A DNA stretch of 64,000 nt, from NCBI RefSeq assembly GCF_030758455.1, contig NZ_CP132353.1:4340001-4404000 (forward strand), written 5' to 3'. This DNA comes from Erwinia pyri (GTDB lineage Bacteria; Pseudomonadota; Gammaproteobacteria; Enterobacterales; Enterobacteriaceae). Positions 34,021 to 42,512 of the stretch are shown piece after piece (the stretch's first letter is position 1; each line of letters begins with the position of its first letter). Made by a program: the position numbers and the translations under genes. The notes beneath the pieces were generated by a model. That model was not told the DNA's origin and did no database searches. It was given only the letters and a program-made list of their open reading frames with translations.

Positions 34021-35013
34021 TTAATCTGGTTTCATCACCTGATCGTAAGTTCCGCCATCGGCAAAGTGGGTTTTCTGTGCTTTTGCCCAGCCACCGAATT
34101 TGTTATCGATGGTAAATAATTTTACCGGGGCGAAGGTGCTGGAAAACTTCTTAGCGATCTCCGGATCGCGTGGACGGTAATAGTTCTGCGCAGCGATAGT
34201 CTGCCCTTCCGGGGAATAGAGGTATTTCAGATAAGCATCGGCCACTTTACGGGTGTCACGCTCATCCACCACTTTATCTACCACGGAGACAGTAGGTTCA
34301 GCAAGGATCGACTCTTGCGGAGTCACGATATCAAACTTATCCTTACCCAGCTTGTTAACTGCCAGATAAGCTTCGTTTTCCCAGGCGATCAGCACATCGC
34401 CAAGGCCGCGTTCAACGAAGGTGTTGGTTGCACCACGAGCACCGGAATCCTGCACTTCCACATTTTTAAACAGGGCTTTTACGTAAGCCTGTGCTTTAGC
34501 CTGGTCACCATTATTATGATCCAGAGCCCAGCCCCATGCCGCCAGATAGTTCCAGCGTGCTCCGCCAGAAGTTTTAGGATTTGGCGTGATCACCGAAACG
34601 CCCGGCTTGATGAGATCGCTCCAGTCGTGGATCTGTTTGGGATTACCCTTGCGCACCAGGAAGACGATGGTTGAAGTGTAGGGTGCAGAGTTATCGGGCA
34701 GCCGCTTGATCCAGTTTTTATCGATACGACCGCGCTCAGCGATGGCATCAACGTCAGATTCCAGCGCCAGAGTGACGACATCAGCACGAATGCCGTTGAT
34801 CACGGAGGTGGCCTGCTTGCCGGAACCGCCATGCGACTGGCGGATGACCACATTGTCCCCGGTTTCCTGCTTGTAATGCGCGCTGAAGGCTTTGTTGTAC
34901 TGTTCATACAGCTCACGAGTCGGATCGTAAGAAACATTCAGCAGCTGAATATCTTTTGCCAGGACGCTGGTTGAGGCCAGTAACAGGGTTAATCCCACAC
35001 TCCACTTCTTCAT
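34021..35013 (-). CDS. sbp: Periplasmic sulfate-binding protein
   Basis: 330 residues from the ATG at 35013, 6 bases after GGAG. Residues 1-20 are a signal peptide ending SVLA. It binds sulfate for the CysTWA ABC importer. Family signatures are [17 protein letters not shown] and [17 protein letters not shown]. It is expected to be under CysB control. The 190 bases between it and cdh hold no gene. Confidence 0.97.
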   Translation of the reverse strand: MKKWSVGLTLLLASTSVLAKDIQLLNVSYDPTRELYEQYNKAFSAHYKQETGDNVVIRQSHGGSGKQATSVINGIRADVVTLALESDVDAIAERGRIDKNWIKRLPDNSAPYTSTIVFLVRKGNPKQIHDWSDLIKPGVSVITPNPKTSGGARWNYLAAWGWALDHNNGDQAKAQAYVKALFKNVEVQDSGARGATNTFVERGLGDVLIAWENEAYLAVNKLGKDKFDIVTPQESILAEPTVSVVDKVVDERDTRKVADAYLKYLYSPEGQTIAAQNYYRPRDPEIAKKFSSTFAPVKLFTIDNKFGGWAKAQKTHFADGGTYDQVMKPD

Positions 35014-35126
35014 CACACTCTCCCAAAGGTTTTTTGCTGAGAGTAGCGTGACACAAAGTGATTCGTGGTTTAAAGAATTAAAAAATAGCTTTAATAACCT
35101 TTGGGTATATAGAGAGACAAAATAAA

Positions 35127-35145
35127 GGCGCTGTCATTCAGCGCC
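35127..35145 (-). terminator. pfkA terminator
   Basis: GGCGCTG/CAGCGCC stem with a 5-base loop; read on the reverse strand it is followed by TTTATTTT. Confidence 0.82.
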
Positions 35146-35155
35146 CTGTTTATTA

Positions 35156-36118
35156 TCAGTAAAGCTTTTTCGCCGTGTCCAGCCAGTCGCCTTTGAACGG
35201 CCGCTTCATGTTTTCAATGGCGTCAATAATATCGTGGTGCACCATTTTCTCATTCTGAATACCCACACAGCGGCCGCCGTAGCCCTGTAGCAGCAGCTCA
35301 ATAGAGTAGGCACCCATGCGGGAAGCCAGAATACGGTCATAGGCCACCGGTGCGCCGCCGCGCTGGATATGCCCCAGAACGGTAGAACGGGTTTCTCGTT
35401 TGGTTTCCGACTCGATGTACTTTGCCAGCTCATCGATATCGCAAATGTGCTCGGTAATCGCCACAATCGCGTGCTTTTTGCCCTTGGCGATGCCCGCTTT
35501 GATCTCTTCTACCAGCTCTTCACGGGTATAAGGGATCTCAGGCAATACGATGAATTCACAGCCGCCGGCAATGGCTGCGGCCAGAGTCAGATCGCCGCAG
35601 TAGCGCCCCATCACCTCAACGATTGAGATACGCTGGTGGGAAGAAGAAGTATCACGCAGGCGGTCAATTGCCTCAACGACCGTTTCGAGCGCCGTGAAAT
35701 AACCGATGGTGTAATCCGTCCCCGCTACATCGTTATCAATAGTGCCCGGCAGGCCGATACAGGGGAAGCCCATCTCCGTCAGGCGTTTGGCGCCCATGTA
35801 GGAGCCGTCACCGCCGATCACTACCAGCGCATCAATGCCGCGCTTTTTCATGTTCTCGATAGCAACCTGACGCACGCTTTCTTCGCGGAATTCAGGGAAA
35901 CGCGCCGACCCAAGAAAGGTGCCGCCGCGGTTAATCATGTCAGAGACGCTGTAGCGGTCCAGGTTGGCCATGCGATCTTCGTACAGACCCAGGTAGCCAT
36001 CATAAACGCCACACACTTCAAGGCCCTCACTGAGGGCGGCGCGAACCACACCCCTGATGGCTGCGTTCATACCCGGAGCGTCACCGCCGCTTGTCAGTAC
36101 ACCGATTTTTTTAATCAT
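35156..36118 (-). CDS. pfkA: 6-phosphofructokinase I
   Basis: 320 residues, as in E. coli. It makes fructose 1,6-bisphosphate with ATP. The ATP site [24 protein letters not shown], catalytic [13 protein letters not shown] and the allosteric Arg/Lys residues of the ADP/PEP site are intact. It lies between sbp and fieF in the E. coli order. Confidence 0.99.
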   Translation of the reverse strand: MIKKIGVLTSGGDAPGMNAAIRGVVRAALSEGLEVCGVYDGYLGLYEDRMANLDRYSVSDMINRGGTFLGSARFPEFREESVRQVAIENMKKRGIDALVVIGGDGSYMGAKRLTEMGFPCIGLPGTIDNDVAGTDYTIGYFTALETVVEAIDRLRDTSSSHQRISIVEVMGRYCGDLTLAAAIAGGCEFIVLPEIPYTREELVEEIKAGIAKGKKHAIVAITEHICDIDELAKYIESETKRETRSTVLGHIQRGGAPVAYDRILASRMGAYSIELLLQGYGGRCVGIQNEKMVHHDIIDAIENMKRPFKGDWLDTAKKLY

Positions 36119-36327
36119 GACAACCTCTGAACTTGTTAATGCGAATGTTGAATGCTGGACGCCGTGGAAGGTCGACGCATAAAGGCGAGCTTAACGACTA
36201 ATGATGGCAATAGTATATCAAAGCCAGGGGGCTGAATTGATTCAGGTCAGCGATCATTCAGCTATTTTTTTTGCACCCCATCACGTTTCTGTTAATGATT
36301 CAGCTAACTTCTTTATTTACCGGAAAA

Positions 36328-37230
36328 TTATAGCTTAAGACTCTTTTCCAGCTCCGCTGGCACCACCGAGCAGGGATCCTGGTGAATAATCACGTCAGAA
36401 CCTGGAAAACGATCCAGCAGCGCTCTCTCTACTTCTTCGGCCATTTTATGTGCCTGAAAAAGCGGAAGATTATCATCCATTTCAAGATGTAGCTGAATAA
36501 ACCGGGTCGGCCCGGACTGACGGGTACGCACGTCGTGCGCGCCCTGCACGCCGGGCCAGTTAGCGGCTATATCAATAATCACCTGGCGATCTTCATCGGG
36601 CAGCGCTCTGTCCAGCAGCGCCTGCACCGCTTCATAACCCATCCGCAGCGCGCTGTATAAAATCCAGACGCCAATGCCAAGCGCAAAAAGCGCATCCGCA
36701 CGCCTGAAGCCATACCAGCTCAGGCCTAACGCCAGCAGAATGGCGCCGTTCATGATCACGTCAGACTGGTAATGAAGCATATCGGCGCGAATAGCCAGGC
36801 TGCGGGTCTTTTTCACCACCCATCGCTGAAAAGTCACCAGCGCCAGCGTAGAGAAGAGCGCAATCAGCGTAACCACTATCCCCACCAGCGGCGCACGCAT
36901 TTCATTGGGCGTAGCCAGATGTTGTAAACCTGTCAGGAACAGAAACAGCGCTGATCCGGAGATAAACATGCTCTGAGCCAGCGCGGCAAGCGACTCCGCC
37001 TTGCCATGCCCAAAAGTATGCTCTGCATCGGCAGGCTGAAGCGAGTATCGCACCACCAGGAGGTTGGTAAGGGACGCGGCGATATCCACCAGAGAGTCGA
37101 CAAGCGCCGCTAACAGGCTGACCGAACCGGTATACCACCAGGCAAAAATCTTCACCAGCAGCAGTATTGAAGCCAGCGTGGTAGCCGCCAGCGCAGCCCG
37201 GTTTACCAGGCGGGCGTAGTGTTGATCCAT
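36328..37230 (-). CDS. fieF: Ferrous-iron/zinc efflux pump FieF (CDF family)
   Basis: 300 residues. Six helices; the metal site Asp residues are in [12 protein letters not shown] (helix 2) and the His/Asp in DMLHYQSDV (helix 5), with a C-terminal cytoplasmic domain ([12 protein letters not shown]). It exports Fe(II) and Zn(II) by proton antiport. The prophage is integrated 70 bases upstream of its start, so transcription from cpxP can no longer reach it. Confidence 0.97.
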   Translation of the reverse strand: MDQHYARLVNRAALAATTLASILLLVKIFAWWYTGSVSLLAALVDSLVDIAASLTNLLVVRYSLQPADAEHTFGHGKAESLAALAQSMFISGSALFLFLTGLQHLATPNEMRAPLVGIVVTLIALFSTLALVTFQRWVVKKTRSLAIRADMLHYQSDVIMNGAILLALGLSWYGFRRADALFALGIGVWILYSALRMGYEAVQALLDRALPDEDRQVIIDIAANWPGVQGAHDVRTRQSGPTRFIQLHLEMDDNLPLFQAHKMAEEVERALLDRFPGSDVIIHQDPCSVVPAELEKSLKL

Positions 37231-37276
37231 GCCGCACTCCCTTTAGTTGAGTGCGTAAGTATACTGGATTTCAGGC

Positions 37277-37303
37277 AAAAAAAACCCCGCCATCATAGCG
37301 GGG
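37277..37303 (-). terminator. cpxP-type terminator, copy left of the prophage
   Basis: Read on the reverse strand: stem CCCCGC/GCGGGG with a 7-base loop, then eight T. It abuts the left attachment repeat and is presumably the original cpxP terminator, now separated from cpxP by the prophage. Its stem differs from the right copy by paired changes. Confidence 0.88.
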
Positions 37304-37321
37304 GAAGACAGGGATGGTGTC
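37300..37321. repeat. Attachment-site repeat, left end (fieF side)
   Basis: A 22-bp segment (GGGGGAAGACAGGGATGG and TGTC) identical to 54745-54766. The two copies flank the integrase-bearing element. Similarity continues leftward through a terminator hairpin and an A8 tract, with covarying stem bases. Confidence 0.92.
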
Positions 37322-37392
37322 CATTAATCACACCTATCCAAATGAAATAAAAGGATTTATTTCTCGAAATGTCCATGTATTGACCACGTCAT

Positions 37393-37427
37393 AAAAAAAG
37401 CCCACTAATTTAGCGGGCTTCGTTTTT
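37393..37427. terminator. Bidirectional terminator after the TM2 moron gene
   Basis: A7 tract, then AAGCCC..GGGCTT stem extended by CTAATTTAG-type pairing, then a T-rich tract. It insulates the prophage right edge from fieF. Confidence 0.85.
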
Positions 37428-37444
37428 CACATCCTTCAGCAGTT

Positions 37445-37744
37445 TTAACCGTATTTTCTGGCAAAATCTTCGTCGGATGAACATAAGTACATGATGAATT
37501 CGATAAAGGCGATAATCGCTGGAATGAACGTCCAGCAGAAGATCAGATACAAAATGCCCTGGCCAACCCGGCCCAGATAAAATTTATGCACCCCAAAACC
37601 ACCCAGGAAGAAAGCCAAAAGCGCAGCAGCGATCCTGCTTTTTTGACCTGCCTCAGAACCTTGAGTTGCTCCACAATGCGGACACGCCTTAGCGGAACTG
37701 TGAATTTCTTTCCCGCAACCACGACAAAAAACCATTCCAGACAT
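37445..37744 (-). CDS. Zinc-ribbon TM2-domain membrane protein (moron)
   Basis: 99 residues from the ATG at 37744, 6 bases after GGAG. The N-terminal zinc ribbon is FCRGCGKEI..ACPHCGA (four cysteines). The TM2 domain follows: a helix AALLAFFLGGFGVHKFYLG, then the turn GRVGQGILYL, then a second helix. Function unknown. Its own terminator on each side and its position between ogr and the attachment site mark it as a cargo gene independent of the phage late operon. Confidence 0.88.
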   Translation of the reverse strand: MSGMVFCRGCGKEIHSSAKACPHCGATQGSEAGQKSRIAAALLAFFLGGFGVHKFYLGRVGQGILYLIFCWTFIPAIIAFIEFIMYLCSSDEDFARKYG

Positions 37745-37820
37745 ATAAAACTCCATCTTCATAAATTTAAAAGTTACATTTGAGTTATCGGCACTGACTT
37801 GATTTGTTTTAATTCTGATT

Positions 37821-37843
37821 AAAAAAAACCCCGCTGGGCGAGG
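37821..37843 (-). terminator. ogr terminator
   Basis: On the reverse strand CCTCGC/GCGGGG (one G-T pair, 3-base loop) is followed by eight T. It ends the D-ogr transcript. Confidence 0.82.
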
Positions 37844-37860
37844 TCATTTATCTTTAAATT

Positions 37861-38100
37861 TCAGAGTGATAAGGCTAACTGATTTTCACCGTAATTTGAC
37901 CGCGGGAAAATGTCTGTTGGCACTGTATGCGCCGCAACAGGGGTAACGTTATTCAGGAAATGCTCCACTGCATCGAGCGTGGTAAAAGCACTACCACAAC
38001 TAAGATTATTACACTGATGATAACTGCGTCTTACCTCATTGCTGAGCATTACGCTGGTACGGGTTTTCGCGCTGGCACCACATTTCGGACAGGTGAACAT
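37861..38100 (-). CDS. ogr: Late gene transcription activator Ogr/Delta
   Basis: 79 residues (P2 Ogr has 72). The zinc-binding pattern is FTCPKCGASAKTRTS..YHQCNNLSCGSAF, as in Ogr and Delta. It activates phage late promoters from sites of the form TGT-N12-ACA through the RNA polymerase alpha subunit. Two such sites occur in this element, upstream of FI and of P. It lies downstream of D, as in P2. Confidence 0.96.
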   Translation of the reverse strand: MFTCPKCGASAKTRTSVMLSNEVRRSYHQCNNLSCGSAFTTLDAVEHFLNNVTPVAAHTVPTDIFPRSNYGENQLALSL

Positions 38101-38160
38101 AACACCTCACCACAATCTGATTAAACTCAGGTGCATTTTAAGACGTATCTGATATAAAAT

Positions 38161-39273
38161 CTATTCCGTTTCGCTTGTTTCTTCATCAGCATCCCATGTG
38201 GTTATCCTCACTTCCAGATCAAGCCCAGTCATAAAACCGTTGTCGTCTATCGTATGGTTGACCCGGTTAATTACCCAATCAGCCGCATCTATCATCGGCT
38301 TAAACCCGCTGACGTTCGCATGCAGCTCCGGGTAAAGGTCTTCCCGGCCACGTGCCAGGGTAATGCTGAATTCAGCAGCGCCCCGCTGTAATTCAGACCA
38401 TTTTGCCGCAGCGGCACGCCGCGCCGCCCGTTCCGTCTTGAAGGTTTTACGCATTACAAATACGTTTCCCTCTGCCCCTTCCACATAGTCCCCTTCTTTT
38501 TTGCTCGACGCTGGCGTGACATTGACCGGCTTTTTAACTTTTCTGCGTTTCACCGTCGTGGGCTTTTTCTTTCCAAAGTTCAGATCAAGCCAGTAGGCCT
38601 GCACGCCCGTATATGCGTCCCTATCCGCAATGCGGAACGAATGCCCGTCACCGCTTTCTTTTGTGATCATCACCGCGGGTAAAACCCGTCCACTTTGTGA
38701 CACACCCAGCCCCGGCACAATGAACAACAGGCGGCCATTTTTAATGGTGGCAACCGCACCCAACATTTCCGCCATGCGTGTCAGAAAACTGATATCTGAT
38801 TCACTCGTCTGGTCTGCATGGTCGATACCCACATCTTTCAGTGAAGCGCTCACAGCCGGAATTAAATCATAACGCCCTGCAATAGCAGACACGACGTCAC
38901 CCACCGTGACGTTATGCCAGCTGTATTCGCGCTTAACGTTGAAGTCGTCCCTAAAATCTGCGCTGCGGGCCGTCACAATCAACCGGTCAGGCGGCCCCTG
39001 ATGGGTAATTTCATCGACCGTGAAAAATCCTTTATCAACGAGCGGACGATCAGCCCAGCCGATAGCCACGGATATTTGCGCGCCGCGTGAAGGCATAACA
39101 ACCAGACCGTCCGTATCATCTATGGTCAGCTCAAGCCGATCCGCTTCAAATCCCCGGTTATCAGTAAGTGTCAGAGACATTAACCGATCATCCAGACTTG
39201 TCAGCTCAGCCCCTTTTACCGTCAGCCTGTAAGCCGGTCGCGGTGATAAATCATCATCGAATAAATTCAGCAT
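38161..39273 (-). CDS. D: Late control / tail protein gpD
   Basis: 370 residues from ATG at 39273 (MLNLFDDDLSPRPAYRL), after the ribosome site GGGGG; an in-frame ATG at 39291 is also possible. It is the P2 gpD family, a baseplate hub/tail spike protein of the contractile tail (T4 gp27-like). Sequence features include IDDTDGLVVMPSRGAQISVAIGW and the KREYSWHNVTVGDVV region. The upstream tail genes U and T are missing and D now faces the inverted FI promoter. Confidence 0.93.
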   Translation of the reverse strand: MLNLFDDDLSPRPAYRLTVKGAELTSLDDRLMSLTLTDNRGFEADRLELTIDDTDGLVVMPSRGAQISVAIGWADRPLVDKGFFTVDEITHQGPPDRLIVTARSADFRDDFNVKREYSWHNVTVGDVVSAIAGRYDLIPAVSASLKDVGIDHADQTSESDISFLTRMAEMLGAVATIKNGRLLFIVPGLGVSQSGRVLPAVMITKESGDGHSFRIADRDAYTGVQAYWLDLNFGKKKPTTVKRRKVKKPVNVTPASSKKEGDYVEGAEGNVFVMRKTFKTERAARRAAAAKWSELQRGAAEFSITLARGREDLYPELHANVSGFKPMIDAADWVINRVNHTIDDNGFMTGLDLEVRITTWDADEETSETE

Positions 39274-39330
39274 AAATCCCCCTGCCTGCATCCTCGCCCG
39301 CGCGGGGACTCCGCGTCAGCAGTCCAGTGT

Positions 39331-39348
39331 TGTAAGCGGCCAGCGACA
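39331..39348. promoter_or_regulatory. Ogr-binding site of the FI late promoter
   Basis: TGT-AAGCGGCCAGCG-ACA fits the TGT-N12-ACA dyad bound by Ogr/Delta proteins. With the usual centre at -55, transcription would start near 39395, 26 bases before FI. The site shares GCCAGCGACAA with the one at 40734. Confidence 0.88.
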
Positions 39349-39420
39349 ACCGGCACAAGGTGAAAAGAGGGGCGGCGTTCCCGATGATGTATTGCACGCA
39401 TCAAACAGAGGCTAACAAGC

Positions 39421-40608
39421 ATGAGCGACAATTATCACCACGGTACACAGGTCAAGGAAACCACTGACCTGAGCACGCTAATTCGCGACATTGATACCGC
39501 CGTTCTCGGCGTGATCTGTGTGGCGGATGATGCCGACGCCGTTGCTTTCCCCCTGGACACGCCAGTATTGCTGACGCGCGTCAGGGACTATCTCGGTAAA
39601 GCTGGAAAATCCGGCACGCTTTATTCTACTTTGAAAGCCATTTCCGATCAGTCGAGCCCGAAGACGGTTGTTATCCGTGTAGCGGATGCCTCAAAAGTCG
39701 TGGCTGAAGAGGGTGAAACGGCACCCACCCAAACCCAGCTCGTTATCGGCGGCGTCAACAGTGAAGGCCGCTACACCGGACTTTTTGCGCTGTTAACGGC
39801 TGAGCCCCGCGTGGGGGAGCGTCCTCGCGTTCTCGCCGTTCCAGGACTGGACACGAAAGAGGCGGCGTTACAACTGGCGGTAATCGCTGAGAAGCTGAGG
39901 GCATTCGCCTATGTCAGCGCCAATGGCTGCAAGACTATTGCTGAGGCCAAAGCCTACCGCGAAGCCTTCAGTGAACGTGAAATCATGGTTATTTATCCGG
40001 ATTTTATCGCCTATAACAGCCAGAGCGGCGCTAACGAGGTTGCCCCCTCACCCGCTTACGCGGTTGGCCTGCGCGCTAAGATTGATGCTGAACAGGGCTG
40101 GCATAAAGTACTGTCCAACGTTCCTGTCTCTAACGTGCTGGGTATGTCTGCGGACATTTACTGGACGCTTCAGGGCACCGATACCGACGCTGACGATCTC
40201 AACAGCAAAGGCATCACGACCCTGATTAAGCGCGACGGCTTCCGCTTCTGGGGATCACGCACCTGCGACGCGGAAACCTACGTTTTTGAAAGCTACACCC
40301 GCACGGCGCAAATCCTCGCAGACATGATCGCTGAGGCGCATTTTGCCTACATCGATAAGCCGATGACGCCTTCGCTGATTAAAGACATCGTGGATGGCAT
40401 CAACCGCAAAGGAGCCTCTCTGGTTACTGCCGGTCGCCTGCTGGGCTTTAACTGCTGGTATGACAAGAGCGACAACACGACGGAAACCCTGCGTGAAGGC
40501 GCGGCCACCATTCGCTACAAATACACGCCGGTTCCTCCACTTGAAAACCTGACTCTGGTTCAGGAATTCACGGATGAATATTTCGCCGTGTTCGATCAGC
40601 TCGCTTAG
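39421..40608 (+). CDS. FI: Contractile tail sheath protein gpFI (inverted)
   Basis: 395 residues, the length of P2 FI (396). Starts MSDNYHHGTQVKETTDLSTL after a GAGG ribosome site; typical segments are VRDYLGKAGKSGTLYSTL, ENLTLVQEFTDEYF at the end and GFRFWGSRTC near residue 278. It would polymerise around the tail tube. It is intact but reads on the forward strand while D and ogr read on the reverse strand; in P2 all three read the same way. Its 3' end abuts a fossil of gene O. Without tube, baseplate or capsid genes it has no partner here. Confidence 0.95.
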   Translation: MSDNYHHGTQVKETTDLSTLIRDIDTAVLGVICVADDADAVAFPLDTPVLLTRVRDYLGKAGKSGTLYSTLKAISDQSSPKTVVIRVADASKVVAEEGETAPTQTQLVIGGVNSEGRYTGLFALLTAEPRVGERPRVLAVPGLDTKEAALQLAVIAEKLRAFAYVSANGCKTIAEAKAYREAFSEREIMVIYPDFIAYNSQSGANEVAPSPAYAVGLRAKIDAEQGWHKVLSNVPVSNVLGMSADIYWTLQGTDTDADDLNSKGITTLIKRDGFRFWGSRTCDAETYVFESYTRTAQILADMIAEAHFAYIDKPMTPSLIKDIVDGINRKGASLVTAGRLLGFNCWYDKSDNTTETLREGAATIRYKYTPVPPLENLTLVQEFTDEYFAVFDQLA

Positions 40609-40648
40609 CACCTTCGACCGCCACGCGGAAAAACTTCGATTTAGGCAT
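40607..40648 (-). pseudogene. O: Fossil of scaffold/protease gene O (first 14 codons)
   Basis: From ATG at 40648, preceded by GGAG, the reverse strand encodes MPKSKFFRVAVEGA, the family N-terminus of P2-type gpO (K-x-FR-x-VEGA). It then runs straight into the reverse complement of the FI end and stops after 12 foreign codons. It marks one breakpoint of the rearrangement at about 40607. Confidence 0.8.
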
Positions 40649-40733
40649 CGTTCAAACTCCGGTTAATCAGTGGTGTCCTCACCCTGTGCCCCTATATTCA
40701 TTCCCACAGCAAAACCGCGCCACACATAGGAAT

Positions 40734-40751
40734 TGTCAGACGCCAGCGACA
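40734..40751. promoter_or_regulatory. Ogr-binding site between gene P and the O fossil
   Basis: TGT-CAGACGCCAGCG-ACA, a TGT-N12-ACA dyad. A start 55 bases leftward (about 40687) gives a 39-base leader for O. A start 55 bases rightward falls at about 40797, almost on the P start codon, so P may be driven from a near-leaderless start or another site. Confidence 0.85.
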
Positions 40752-40797
40752 ATCTCCCCTGATATTCCCGGCCTCGCGGGCGCGATAGTCTGTGCTC

Positions 40798-42510
40798 ATG
40801 AAAACCGTCACCGATCCCCGAACAGAAGCCAAAAGCCTTTACTGGCAGGCTTACAGCATTCCCCAAATCGCTCAGCGAATCGGGGTGAGCGCCAACACGA
40901 TTTATTCCTGGCGCCGCCGTGATTCCTGGGATGCGACGACGCCTATACAGCGGGCGCTGGAGCGTACTGATGTGCGCTACCTTCGCCTGATTGAGAAAGA
41001 GGATTTGAGTGCTCACGATTTCAAAACGATTGACCTGTTAGGCCGACAACTGGCCAGGCTGGCGCGTGACGAACGAAAAGAGCAGGAGAAGGAGAAAAAG
41101 GAGAAAGCGCCGAAGAATCACTTCAGTGCAGAGCAGATCGCGGAACTACGCGCCCTGGTACTCGACTCGCTTTATGAGCATCAGAAACGCTGGTACAGAC
41201 AGCGGGATCGCCGTAACCGGTTCATTCTGAAGTCCCGTCAGATTGGGGCCAGTTGGTACTTTGCGCGTGAGGCGCTGCTGAGGGCTCTTGAAACCGGTAC
41301 TAACCAGATATTTCTTTCGGCTTCGAGGGCGCAGGCGTTCCAGTTCAAAAAATTCATTATCTTTCTGGCACGCAGCATCGGTGTTGAGTTGAAAGGCGGC
41401 GATGAAATCATCCTGTCTAACGGCGCAACGCTCTATTTTCTGGGCACGTCAGCCGCTACAGCGCAGTCATATACCGGGGATCTGTATTTTGATGAGGCGT
41501 TCTGGGTAGCCAATTTCCTTAACCTGCGAAAAGTCGCAGCAGGCATGGCAACACACGTTGGACTAAGGCGCACCTATTTTTCCACGCCATCCAGTGAAGA
41601 ACATGAAGCCTATGAGTTCTGGAGCGGGAACCTGTTTAACAATGGACGGGGGAAAAAGGAGCGCGCAGAACTCGATCTTAGCCACAAGGCGCTGAAAGAC
41701 GGGCGGCTTTGTGGAGATAACATCTGGCGGCAGATTGTTACGGTCCAGGATGTTATCGACCAAGGTTTCCCCCTTATCGATCTGGACGAAATACAGAGCG
41801 ATAACAGCCCGGATGAATTTGACAACCTGTACCGGTGCATTTTCGTCAAGCAGGGAGAACGCGCATTCAATTACAACGCCCTGATAGGTTGCGGCGTTGA
41901 TGGATACAGCGGTATCTGGCCGGACTGGAACCCATACGCTCCCCGCCCGCTGGGTAACAGGAAAGTATGGATTGGCTATGACCCTAACGGCAATAGCGAC
42001 AAGGGAGACAGCGCCGGGCTTGCTGTACTGGCTCCGCCTATGGTTCCGGGCGGGAAATTCCGCGTTATTGAACGACACCAGTTAAGAGGAATGGAATTCG
42101 AAGAGCAGGCCAAATTTATTGAGCAGCTTACAAAAATCTACGACGTCCAGCACATAGACATTGATGGCACCGGCATCGGGGCGGCAGTGCATCAACTCGT
42201 AGTGAAATTTTTCCCGGCGGCTCAAATGCATCTCTATACCCCAGCGGTTAAGCGCCAGCTCGTACTTAAAGCACAAATGGTTATTCGTGCAGGCCGCTTT
42301 GAATATGACGCCGGAATGATGGATATCGTCAGTAGCTTTATGACGATCCGCAAATTCATCACTCAGGGGGGGCAAACCTCCTATGCATCCGACCGCAAGC
42401 GCGGTAGCAGTCACGGTGACCTTGCCTGGGCAACCATGCACGCATTACAAAATGAACCGCTCGGCAATGATGCTGGCAGCGGTGATGACAGTTTCGTTGA
42501 GGAATTTTAA
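40798..42510 (+). CDS. P: Terminase large subunit (ATPase) gpP
   Basis: 570 residues (P2 590) from the ATG at 40798; a GTG two codons earlier is also open. An N-terminal helix-turn-helix (IPQIAQRIGVSANTIYSWRRR) precedes the ATPase: Walker A-like FILKSRQIGASWYF near residue 142 and Walker B LYFDEAFWV near residue 230. The C-terminal nuclease region holds GYDPNGNSDKGDSAG and DIDGTGIGAAVHQLV. It cuts at cos and pumps DNA into the capsid. Its partner, the small subunit M, is missing. Confidence 0.96.
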   Translation: MKTVTDPRTEAKSLYWQAYSIPQIAQRIGVSANTIYSWRRRDSWDATTPIQRALERTDVRYLRLIEKEDLSAHDFKTIDLLGRQLARLARDERKEQEKEKKEKAPKNHFSAEQIAELRALVLDSLYEHQKRWYRQRDRRNRFILKSRQIGASWYFAREALLRALETGTNQIFLSASRAQAFQFKKFIIFLARSIGVELKGGDEIILSNGATLYFLGTSAATAQSYTGDLYFDEAFWVANFLNLRKVAAGMATHVGLRRTYFSTPSSEEHEAYEFWSGNLFNNGRGKKERAELDLSHKALKDGRLCGDNIWRQIVTVQDVIDQGFPLIDLDEIQSDNSPDEFDNLYRCIFVKQGERAFNYNALIGCGVDGYSGIWPDWNPYAPRPLGNRKVWIGYDPNGNSDKGDSAGLAVLAPPMVPGGKFRVIERHQLRGMEFEEQAKFIEQLTKIYDVQHIDIDGTGIGAAVHQLVVKFFPAAQMHLYTPAVKRQLVLKAQMVIRAGRFEYDAGMMDIVSSFMTIRKFITQGGQTSYASDRKRGSSHGDLAWATMHALQNEPLGNDAGSGDDSFVEEF

Positions 42511-42512
42511 TA

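Noticed and set aside
33909..34115. 68-codon forward frame downstream of sbp
   Set aside because: Overlaps the sbp end, no family, no ribosome site.
39254..39330. Reverse-strand frame overlapping the D start as a remnant of gene U
   Set aside because: It is open and plausible in length, but the sequence does not recall the gpU C-terminus, so I could not assign it.
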